Shown in pieces: positions 54,141 through 64,000 of a stretch of 64,000 nucleotides of DNA. The position numbers and the translations under genes were made by a program. How positions within the stretch are numbered: the first letter of the stretch is position 1; the number at the start of each line of letters is the position of its first letter. Source of the DNA: Vitis vinifera (taxonomy: Eukaryota; Streptophyta; Magnoliopsida; Vitales; Vitaceae); the NCBI RefSeq assembly GCF_030704535.1, contig NC_081822.1, positions 6,697,501 through 6,761,500 on the forward strand. The letters are read 5' to 3'. The notes beneath the pieces were generated by a model that was given only the letters and a program-made list of their open reading frames with translations, did no database searches and was not told the origin of the DNA.

Positions 54141-55535
54141 TGATTCTATTTTCGAATGTGCAGCGGACCGGGACGGTTTACGACTCACATGGACCGGTTC
54201 CGCGGTTCACGCGAGACGGAGGGACCACGCCACGCCTCGTTTATAGAAAATGTTCCACGCAGAGTAAAATGGGAGTAAAATGGGGAAATATTTCACCTTT
54301 TCTCTTCTTACCGTATTGAAATTGTTAGTTTCCATTTTTTTTAATGAATAAATTTTACAAGGAAACTCTATTCTGCCTAGGATGGTCATGGAGTCCGTTT
54401 TTTTGGGTACCATCATGTCCCAACCAGAAAGGATTTAAAATTTAAATAAATAGGTTAGAGATGAGTTTTGAATTTTTTTTAAATCTAGGACTAGTGGTTC
54501 AAGTTTTTTTTTTTTTGTCTCATTCTACCATATCGATTATATATAAAACTTATTTTAAAAATTAATTTAATGTTATTAAAATAAATTTTTTAAAAAAATA
54601 AAAATTCAAAGAAAGTTAAATGGAGCATGGCAGGGTAGAAAATTCGTATAGTCGTCTAGTCCTGCCTCACCTCATTTAAATTTTTTTAATAAAATAAAAA
54701 TAAAATTTATTTTAAATAAACGGGGTTAAGTTGGAATGGAACGATTCTTCTCAAACTCACCCCATCATCCTAATTTTATATTGTACTCAATTTTAATTAC
54801 CAAAAAATAGAAAAGAAAAATAAGATCTAAGTATAAAATACCATAGATCTACCAAAATAAAATAAAACTTATTATAAGATCTTACACCCTTTTTTAATAT
54901 ATGATACTAAAAAACAATTTTTAATACTATAAAAAAATCCATTTTATAAATATAAAAGATTCTAAGTGATTAGATAATATCAATATTTCAAAGCTTTTAA
55001 AGGTTTTTCTTTTTTTTTTTTTACAATAAAAATCATAAAATTTGGAAAGTACTTACCAACTTTCTCGAGGGTGGATCACTAGTGAATTTTTTTTTTAATA
55101 TTTAATGGTAAATTTTAAATTAATATAATTAAAAATTCAATGAAAATTTAGATCTTATAATTATCATTATTGATAATAATTTTATATCATGTTAATAATT
55201 AAAACATATGTCTCATATGTTCTTTTAGTTTTCCTTTTATATCTAATAGTTAATTTTTCGTTCATATGATTGAGGATTCAATAACCCATTAACCCTAACT
55301 TCCCGGTCATTCTTTCTCTCCCCTTCTTATTTCTTCTTTCCCTTCCTTTCTCATTTTCATCTTCTATTTTTTATTTTTTTTTAGTGGTGGAGCTAGGAAT
55401 GTGCTTCAAGAGGGGCACAAATAGAATAATTATTTTAAGGGAATGAACAATGACATATACTATAGTAGAAAACAATTTTTCCCTTTAAACATAAGGTTAA
55501 GAGTTCAAAACCCCTATTGCAATTTTTTTAAATGA

Positions 55536-55735
55536 GGGGGATGTGCCCTTTCTGGTCCTTAGCTAGATCCATCAGTGATAGTCATTGCGTGTTTTTTTTT
55601 AGGGGTGACATGTGCTCCTCCTGGTTCTTAGTTGGCTCTGCCAATGATAGTTATGGCGTGTTTTTGTCCTTTTAAGGGAGGGCATGTGCCTCTCTTGATT
55701 CTTAGTTGGCTTCGTCATTGATAGTCATTGTGTGC
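55536..55735. repeat. 68-74-bp tandem repeat, three copies
   Basis: Three diverged copies share ATGTGC, a CTTAGTTGGCT-like block and GATAGTCATTG. The ATGTGC starts are at 55542, 55610 and 55684, giving periods of 68 and 74 bases. Confidence 0.75.
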
Positions 55736-58620
55736 AAGTGGTGGGCACCATGACTAGCAGCATGATGACGCTCCTTTCTTCATTTTTTTTCATTGGTAAC
55801 AATATAACACCATAAGTGTTTTTTTCTCTATTTAATCAAATTAAAAACAAAGTAAAAAAAACTACATAAAAATATAAAATATTTTGTACAAAAACTATAA
55901 ATTTTTATTGTATCTTTCAAATTTACTTTAAAATTTTTAAATTACAGATAGTAAACATTTTTTTTTTGTATCTAACTTTTTTTAAAACAACTTTTAAAAT
56001 TATGATTTCTTAATTGTAGATCTCTAATAATTATTTATATTTTATATAAAAAGTTTCTAAAATTTTCTTATTTTCAAAATATAACACATGAATAATTATT
56101 TAATTTTCAAGTAAAGAGATTCGAAGTCTTTTACCTACCTGAAATAAAACTCACGATTTCATACAATTAATGCAATCATATCCTTTTTACACAACCACAA
56201 TTTCCTAGTGATAATGCATTGATATATTTTTTACTCATGGTGGTCATTTACTATCATCTTCAAATTTCATCTATCATCTACAATATCATGCTAAATAAAA
56301 AATCTATTAAGTTAATTTCACTCTCCTTCCTTTGTATTTTGATTAAATACACTTAATCTTATTAGTTTGAAATTTTGTCAAATATTTGCTTTATTTTGAG
56401 TTATAGAGGAGGCCAGTAAAAATAAAAAATAAAAATATATAAGGAAGATATTTAATGAAATTTCAAATTAATAGAGTTATGTGTATTTAACTAAAATATT
56501 AGAAGAGGTGAATAAAAGTAATCCAAATTTCATTTAACAACATCTATCTTTATTCAGTTGTTCATATAATGTCCTTAAAAATATGACATGATGTAATAAT
56601 AAATAAAACTTATTAATATTTATATTATGATTTCGATTCTCCTTTATCTACCTCATTTATGCATTATATATGTTGACCATTCAAGTTTAACATTTATTGC
56701 ATTGTACATAATTTAAGTGCATAAAGAGTAATACAAAATATTTAAATCAAGAGTTCCTTACAAGTAAATAATTAATTCATAACTGGTTTATGGATTTAAG
56801 TAATTCATTTGAATTTACAATGCTTTGTCTTCTAATTATAAGAATGATTAGTCTCAGCTTTCGAGATAAGTTTCCTATGATGAGTACAATAATGTATATG
56901 GTTGCACATTTTATAAGATCTACAATAAATCATAATATTGATTTTAGGATAGTCGTGATTTACCAAACTATTATATTGCATAAACTCTCAACCGTGATAG
57001 GATATCAAACTTTTGTTGAATTCATTAAAAAACTTTGACTCATAGATGAGATCCTAAGGTAGTCATGTATCCCCTATGAATTAAGTCTATTGATGAGGTT
57101 GTGACAATGAGTAATTTCAATGGAGGCACTATGATATTATCTCATGGGATTAAAACTGTTTTTTCCTCAAGTGATCCTAGGAACACATGTTCATGGAATA
57201 TGTAGCTATAGTAATTTTTTTAATAGAATTCAACTTATGTTTTTGTGAATTATAATATGTTAGTTGATCACATTAGAGAATAATATATAATTCAATGATT
57301 GGAGATGTTATATTGAGAGGTTGAGAACATATATCCCATTAGATTATAAACATTAGTTCATGAGAAGGTTGTATGTAGTGGATATTAGGTTACAAATTCA
57401 AGTTGTGTTTTGTTGTAATCTCATAGGATATCGTAGTGCAATTTATTTTATATTGTGAGAAGTTAAGTCAACTTTAAAATTAGATTTTAAGAGAGTCAGT
57501 ATTTTCCTATGGGTCACAATGGTCCCTGTTTAAACTTCCAATTCATGGTGACACAAGTTTAAGGGTATTTTTGATGTTTTAATTCATATGTGTCCATAAG
57601 GGCATGTTGATAAAAATAAAAAAGTTGCACTAGGCTTATATGAAAGGTCTCTCTAAATTGGGTTAATTCATTAGTTGAAGTGTAATGAGACTAATTAATT
57701 AATTCAAACCCAAGTGGGTTAGTTTAAGTGACTCAAATCTAATTTAGGCTTAAGTCACTTAAGTTCATAAGAAAGTTTATATAAACCCTCTTTAAGGGTT
57801 TAAAGTTTTAATTTTATGTTATTTACTTTGAAATTCCAAAAAGAAACTTTAACCTTCCTTTCTAAAGAAACAACTACCTTTTTTAGTGCCTATATCTAGG
57901 AGAAATAGTGATCAGGCAAAAAGTTACTTAATTGGTGAGACCTACTATTTATTCTACACAACTTCAACAAATTGTAATTGATCTAAAAACATCCATATCA
58001 CAAGTATGATATTCATTATCTCTAAACTTATGGTTTTTATTTTCATATATTCTCACTACAATTAAATCTAGAGAGTCATAGGACTAGAAATATGTATCCT
58101 AAGCAATTTAGGATTGGAAATTGAGATATCAAAGGATTCCATCAACATCATCTATGACATTGTCTCATATAAAATTTCATTTACCATTATCACTCATCAA
58201 CATCGGGTTTATTTCCTATTTTATTTTTAAAATTTTTGCATTTTCTTAAAAGAAATTTCATTTACTGAATGAATTAAATTGACGTTAAGTTATTAAATTA
58301 TAACTTATCACCTTACTTTACTTTTAAGTATTAAGATAGTTTTCTAAATTTAAATTTAAATCTATTAAATGTATAATCAAATAACTAATATCTACTTTAA
58401 TTAATTTAAGTAATAAATTTATACTTTGATTCACGATTTTAACCCACCTTTATAAGCTTCTTAATATTCACACACACCTAACTACAACTCACTATCTCAA
58501 AGGCCAACAATGACTTTTCTCAAGATTGCCACTAGTTTAGGATGAAAACGATGTGAATGCTTTTCAACTTCATGAGCTTCAATAGGAGTTTCGAGTTGAT
58601 GTGGTAGGTGACTATTACAA

Positions 58621-58690
58621 AGGCAAGTTGGTTGAATGAACGATTGCGTGATCAGCTCCTGGGTTCAATCCGCGTGAGTCTGTAACCTAG
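58621..58690 (+). repeat. tRNA-like / SINE-like segment
   Basis: GGCAAGTTGGTTGAATGA resembles a polymerase III A box, and GGGTTCAATCCGC (58661-58673) a B box, about 40 bases apart. No full cloverleaf can be drawn. It may be a SINE head or a decayed tRNA pseudogene. Confidence 0.3.
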
Positions 58691-59760
58691 ATTATCACTT
58701 GGTCAACTACTTGGGCAACAAGCCTCCAAGAGTCAACCCTTTAGGTTCCATGCAACATTACTTGAATGAATTAGCCATTCCAATATTTTGAAAACCTTAT
58801 TAATGAAATATGAGTTTCCCGAGTTTTTATTTTGACCAAAAAATTATTTTCATGACTTTTATCTCATTTGATTTATAATTTTTTTAATATTTAATAATAT
58901 TTAATTTTTTTTATATATGTATTTTTAGACTATATTTCGTTGGTATAAAATGTTAAATTAATTTTTAAATGTTTTATATTATATTTTGGTTATAAAATAT
59001 AAGCCTGGTTTGATTTTAACAATTTTTATAAATAAATTAAATTTAAAATTTAAATTCACTCAAATCCAACCAATCATTTAAATCAAAGGAAACTTCTTTA
59101 AGATTAGTTTGATATTACTAAAAATCAATTCAATCTTAATTCAAACATAAATTAATGATATGGGTTTAACTAATTTTTCTTTAAAAAAAAAATCCAAAAT
59201 AATTTTGCATCAAAATTATGAAGTCAACTGTCAAAGAGTGTGAATTCCATTATACATTTCAGTAAGTAAGGTATTACTTTCTAAGGGAGAGGAAAAGAGG
59301 ACTTTAGAAAAATTTCTTCGTTTCTTCCTTACTTTATTTTAATTTTTTATTAAAATAATATAAAGAATTATTAGCCGTTCTTTTGGTAGGTATCACCACG
59401 CATAAGGAATTGAAAATTGCAAGGTTCCAAAATCAGACGTCAACTCGTGGAAAGAAAGCAAGGGAGATGAAGACTTTAATGCAAAATTTCTTTGGGCCAA
59501 AGCAACAGCCAAGCCCAATACCAATCTCTATCACCGTCATTAATTGGCGGTAGCTTAAACCGCAAGTTACTTTAGGGTCTGGTATCCTCAATGACCAAAA
59601 TAGACACGCAAGTAGAATGGATTTTTCATTTTTTCCAGTTTCTATTTTCTATATTAATAGGTTGCAATGGGTCTTTTTCAAGCGAATGGCACTTGCGTAA
59701 TTTCGTTTGTAAATAATTTGGCAGGCGGTATTGCTGTGAATGGATCTTAAACACTGACAG

Positions 59761-59769
59761 CTATAAGAG
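59761..59769 (+). promoter_or_regulatory. TATA-like box of the SRO gene
   Basis: CTATAAGAG lies 149 bases before the start codon of the RCD1/SRO gene, a plausible TATA box placing transcription start near 59790-59800. Confidence 0.45.
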
Positions 59770-59852
59770 GAACGTTGGGTTTCTTGATTTTTGTACCATC
59801 GGCTCTCGTCCGTTCTTGTTGTCGGGTCTATCCTTAGACAATTTTCACGTCA

Positions 59853-59861
59853 ATGCAGTGA
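59853..59861 (+). other. Minimal uORF (two codons) in the SRO leader
   Basis: ATG CAG TGA, 57 bases upstream of the main start. It is in the transcript only if transcription starts where the TATA-like box suggests. Confidence 0.5.
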
Positions 59862-59869
59862 TTGCTTCG

Positions 59870-59884
59870 ATGGGGGTTTTCTGA
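59870..59884 (+). other. uORF (four codons) in the SRO leader
   Basis: ATG GGG GTT TTC TGA, 40 bases upstream of the main start, in good context (CGATGG). Together with the previous uORF it may reduce initiation at the main ATG. Confidence 0.5.
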
Positions 59885-59909
59885 TATTGTGCACGAGATC
59901 GGAGGAGCC

Positions 59910-61628
59910 ATGGCTTCGATTTTGCCATCTGAAATCAGTAGACCGAAGATCAATGTTCCCAGAATCGGTGCTGTGGTCCCTCCAAATCCTAGAATCCGAT
60001 GCAAGGATTATGTTCAGGATTGTTGTTCCTCTCATCTGGAGGTTCAGAACCAGGCCAACTTCGAACGCAGCGGTGTTCCATCAAGATTCATGTTCTATAG
60101 AGATGGTTCCTGGGTTGATTTCCCAAGCCAGGTGTTGGAGAATGTGAGACCGGGTTTCTTGGAGCGCAAGACTACGATGGATGTTTCGATCGATGGCTCA
60201 GAGTATCGTTTCGATTTTCTGAGAATGTTGCAGATCGATATCTTGACGGGTAAGGGAAGATCGATTGCTTGGATTGATGCGAATGGGAAGTGTTTCTTTC
60301 CGAAATTATTCGTTAGCGAAGAGGCTGCCGATGGATCGGAAAATCTGAATACGAAGAGTAAAATAAGATTCGGTGAATACTTTGGAAAGAGGAAGAGGGA
60401 GAGATTGGAATCTCAGGAAGAAAGCGAGGGAAATTCGTCAACTAATCGAGAAGCTGTGTCGAGACGGTGGAATTCAAATGATCAAGAAGCTGTATCAAAA
60501 CGACAGCGTATTCAAACAACATGTGATTCAGAGACATGTAAGTGGCCGAACGTGAAATTGATGAAAAAAGGAGGCAGACCGTATGCAATGGCCGAGAAGT
60601 TCTTTTTGTCTCGGTTAAAAGACACTGATCCAGCTGTGAGAGTAACCGCAATTCATCAGTGTACGTGGAAGGGTCCTCTGGAAAAAGCACGGTGGGATGT
60701 TTTTCATAAGCAGATGGAGAGGACAAAGGCTGCCCAAGGGATCTGCAATACCACATTTGCTTGGCATGGGACGTCGGCCAAAACCGTAGCCAGCATTTTA
60801 ACATATGGCTTTGGGGTGCGGAGCCAGATTGATGGATCTGAACCACATGGGTTTGGTATATACCTGTCTTCTGTGCGTTTACCGCATATAAGGTGGCTAT
60901 ATATTTCATTTGGATTTGATTTTTAATTTGGTGACAATGGTTTTGGGTTTTATGAATTTGATTTGATGGTTGATTTGTATTTTAGTGCTATGATGTCCGA
61001 GGCAGATGATAATGAAGAAAAGCATGTATTACTGTGCCGAGTAATATTAGGTAATGTTGAAATGGTTGAGGATGGACCGCTTCCTTCTAGTGTGAATTTT
61101 GACACTGGTGTGGATAATATTGAGAATCCTACTTGGTATGTGGTAAAGTGGGCCAATATGAACACTCACATTCTTCCCCAGTGTGTTGTGAGCTACAAGT
61201 CTTCCCATAATGCATCAGGTGGATATGGTTCTATTTGATTGTTTCTACTTTGAAAATATCTGTATTACTTTTTGGAAACTAATATTTCCAGTTGTTATCT
61301 GTTAGGACAAATGAGACCGTTAGCATTTCTGAAGTGGGTTCCATATTCGTCAAATGCATTTGTTGTGAAATTGTTTTCCAAGTTGGAGATTTTGCTTCCT
61401 TCTGAAAAAGTTCAGGAATTGGAGTCTTGGTGCAAAACATACAAGGTAAATATCATTACAATGTAGAAGAATTTTTTCAAATTAATAGTGGCTCACAAGG
61501 ATTGCATTTCATGCGGTTTATTACAGGATGGCAAGCTGCCCAAAGGTACTTTCTTGAAACAGTTACGAACCATTGTGGGGGATGAAGTGCTGCTTTCTAC
61601 AATTAATGAGATTCGTGGTTCTGAATGA
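59910..61628 (+). CDS. SRO: RCD1/SRO-family protein (WWE, PARP-like, RST)
   Basis: Plant stress and hormone signalling co-regulator that binds transcription factors through its RST domain. Exons: 59910-60892, 60986-61218, 61306-61445, 61527-61628, GT-AG introns, 485 residues. A WWE domain covers about residues 58-133 (FMFYRDGSWVDF through WIDANGKCFFPK). A basic, Glu-rich stretch (about 160-200, KRKRERLE) is a likely nuclear signal. The PARP-like fold is at about 235-405 and the RST domain at about 410-485 (RPLAFLKWVPYSSNAFVVKL). In the catalytic triad His286 (AWHGTSA) and Tyr318 (GIYLSS) are kept, but the Glu is missing: the region reads LPQCVVSYK. Catalysis is therefore doubtful, as reported for RCD1. 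The start ATG has context GAGCCATGGC; earlier in-frame sequence has no ATG. It is shorter than Arabidopsis RCD1 (about 590 residues). Confidence 0.92.
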
Positions 61629-63760
61629 TTTTTTTTTTTTTCAAGTTTTTGTTTCACTTGGAGGCATTTAGAACAATTATTGTCATGTCAATCCATTTGA
61701 TACAACCGAGTGTAAATTTAACATACAACTAGAATTAGAGTAAATGGAATGACCATATGAAACAAAATGACTTGTCTCCAGTTTTCTTTCTCCACCATTT
61801 ATGTGGCAGCTATGCTTCAGTTCAATTGTGAAGTGTTCAGTATTTTTTTAGCAACTCTGCCTTGTATATTGGCTTTATGTTTTTGGTGTTCCTGTATCTC
61901 TTGAAATCCAGTGAAGAAAAACATAAGCTATAGAATTGAAGTTGGGTTATTAAGGTCGCCTCTTTTCACAATAATGAAGTTAGATTAGTAGAGCTTCTTA
62001 TCCATTTGTACATATGTGGGACATTACCCATTTCTGGACATTACACATGAGGTTAGATTTTAGTGGCATTCTCTTCATAATCCAGAAAAAAATTTGCTGG
62101 CCAAAGGACCATGGAGATGTATCGGCTTTATGTTTTTTGTTTTTTAGCAGCTATTTCTTTGAACACTCCTAAACAGAAAAAAATTTGGAAACCCATTTCT
62201 GTTGAACCTGCAGCAAAAGCTTCTCTTTCAATTTATGACAACCATCCTCTTTTCTCTGTCATTTTTGGCAAGCACCAGTGCAAGCAACATCTCCATCCTG
62301 GTTATCATTAAGTTATTGGTGACTGTGAAACTGGCCCTCAGTAAATATAACAGGGACATCAAACCACCAGCGGCTGCTGCTGCTGCTGCACCATACACTG
62401 TCCATTGGTTAACATGAGCCGTTTTCCAATCCTGTTTCATCTCAATTATACAACACTTTGCAGCCCAGTGGTGCCATTAGCTGTCCCCAGTTGTCACTGC
62501 TTGATTATATCATCCAAGATATTATATCTAACAGCATCGCCCTCCATCTTTATCTATTGTCATACTACAATCTTATTTATTGTTGCACTACAATCTGCTC
62601 ACATTTCTGCTTATTTGCCAAGGTATGTTATTGCACTTCTAATTTGCTTTTCTATGCTATCCTTCAGTTAGTCTTTATTTGGGGAGGAATATTGTGCTGT
62701 TTTTTTAGGGTAATTTGGTTCTTGATGATTTCCCATTTCTTGTTGGAGTCCCAACCATAATACTAGTCACATACCATTTTCTTTGGAGGTTGTTTAGGAA
62801 ACAAAAAAATGGAGATATATTTTGAAAATTTGGTGGAAAAGTTTCTGCTAAATATTGAGATATGCTTTGAGATATCTAACTTTTTGACACTTTGTTTTCT
62901 GTTTAGGCTGTGTTCTAGTTCATACTCTGGCTGATTAGCAGGAGTAACTTTTTGTTTTGGATCCAGGTGCTTTGGTTGTTCTCTTTGGAGGATCAACTGT
63001 TTTGTAGATCATCATAATTACCATGAAGATTGGGCCAAACCTTTGACATTGGTAATTCTAGAGCAACTTAAATGCTGTTTGATTTCATTTGATCATATTC
63101 ATGCTTTCTTGAATCTGATCGTGTTTCCAAATTTGATAAGAGTAGTATTTTTTGAAACCATGTCTTGTGTTTTGGATAGATTTTGGACATTTTGGTGCCA
63201 TATTTTTATCGAGTTGGAATAAAAAGTGGTGTCTTTTCTATTGTTGTTTTGTTGTGTGTGTGTGTTTTTAATCTAATGGGTATGATGAAACAGAAGGTTC
63301 ATGAAGGACTCATTTTGAAAAGGAAAAAATGATGGTATGTGCTAAAGCTTTATCTCCTAGACCACCATCATCTTTCCTTATGCTAGGGCCACCCCAATCT
63401 TGAAGTACAGAAATGGAAATAGAATCAACTAGATCAAGAAAATAGTCGTGCTTTCTATTAATTACTTCAACAAAACCAAATTTGAACATACATCAAGTAA
63501 CACCTGAAGGAAGTCCCTTTAGGCATTCCAACAACCACAATGGTGACCTGAATTGCTCTACAATTAGTCGAAATAGCTATAAACATGTAAATGAGGAACA
63601 CACAAAGACTGTTAATGGCCATTGTAATGATTTCCATGACTCCATTTGCTGCATCTTCAAAACTGGTCATATCATGTTTAAATTGGACTGTTTCATCTGA
63701 ATTACTTACTTATATATTTATTTATTTTTATATACAGTGAAGTATCAAGGAAATTTGAGT
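61629..63760. other. Intergenic; SRO 3' region
   Basis: The first few hundred bases are the presumed 3' UTR. A (GCT)5 run is at 62372-62388 and a (GT)n run at 63251-63265. No further gene recognised. Confidence 0.4.
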
Positions 63761-63769
63761 TAGATCCAA

Positions 63770-64000
63770 GGATGAAAATATCGGTAATCATGGATATATC
63801 GGTACTTCGATTTTACGGATATATCGGAAATATATCGGCTGATATTTTGGAAAAAAATATCGGTAGACTTAAAATTGTTAAAAACTCATAGAAACGTAAG
63901 GAAAACCTCATAATAATATAATTAAAATTATAACGGACATTTTAAAGTTGTTTTATTGAAAAATTTGATATACATATGATATAATTTGCGATATTAGATG
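63770..64000. repeat. Edge of an ATATCGG-rich repeat, cut by the window end
   Basis: From 63773 the motif ATATCGG (or TATCGG) recurs at least six times within about 90 bases, unlike the sequence before it. It is probably the start of a dispersed repeat that continues beyond the window. Confidence 0.5.

Larger units (their letters stand above)
54400..59760. other. Gene-poor AT-rich interval, probably old repeats
   Basis: No reading frame resembles a protein. A tandem repeat is at 55536-55735 and a tRNA-like segment near 58621-58671. The part at about 56760-58200 is less AT-rich, with a TATA-like TTTATATAAACC near 57776, and looks like part of an LTR-type element, but I found no matching ends or domains. 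Confidence 0.35.

Noticed and set aside
59862..59909. Extended start of the SRO protein
   Set aside because: The extension begins at TTG, not ATG. The ATG at 59910 has good plant context.
62202..62440. Alanine-run frames near 62.4 kb
   Set aside because: They arise from the (GCT)5 microsatellite in the SRO 3' flank; no domain is seen on either strand.

Overview
The window looks like nuclear DNA of a flowering plant, most likely a woody core eudicot such as grapevine. The evidence is plant-type gene families with short exons and AT-rich introns, a nuclear tRNA-Arg(UCU), and several classes of plant retrotransposon. The species is an inference from overall resemblance; no search was run.

Layout. 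From 1 to about 8.3 kb no intact gene is recognised; about 2.54-5.76 kb is a decayed Ty1/copia element. From 8.4 to 12.3 kb the sequence looks transcribed (CT-rich leader, a strong start context, a 63-bp duplication) but has no convincing protein and may be a non-coding RNA gene. An alpha-tubulin gene (four coding exons, 451 aa) is at 13177-15633 (+). A xylulose kinase gene (11 exons, 558 aa) is at 18000-25905 (-), with a 5'-truncated LINE in one intron. tRNA-Arg is at 26813-26885 (+). A Ty3/gypsy fragment (-) with one 1.04-kb LTR, gag, protease and the start of reverse transcriptase covers 28.83-32.54 kb. A 1.1-kb Mutator-like element with long inverted termini lies at 35412-36521. An amino acid permease gene (seven exons, 483 aa) is at 37494-40799 (+) and appears to use a GC-AG intron. 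Two tRNA-derived SINE copies sit near 42.2-42.6 kb. A five-KH-domain RNA-binding protein gene (701 aa, HEN4 type) runs from 54.1 to 44.4 kb (-) with two LINE 3' ends in its introns. The interval 54.4-59.7 kb is gene-poor and AT-rich. A WWE-PARP-RST protein of the RCD1/SRO family (485 aa) is at 59910-61628 (+). The last 2.4 kb holds no recognised gene.

The genes do not form a pathway. They are a cytoskeletal subunit, a sugar kinase linking xylulose to the pentose phosphate pathway, a plasma-membrane amino acid importer, a nuclear RNA-binding protein and a stress-signalling co-regulator, as expected of an ordinary plant chromosome arm. I found no previously undescribed multi-gene system. The most unusual material is in the repeats and splice sites: the Mutator-like element with palindromic modules, the SINE with an exact target-site duplication, the GC-AG intron, and three LINE 3' ends that all lie in introns in the host-gene sense orientation.

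Exon boundaries were set by hand from splice signals, reading phase and family resemblance; all phases close for the five multi-exon genes.
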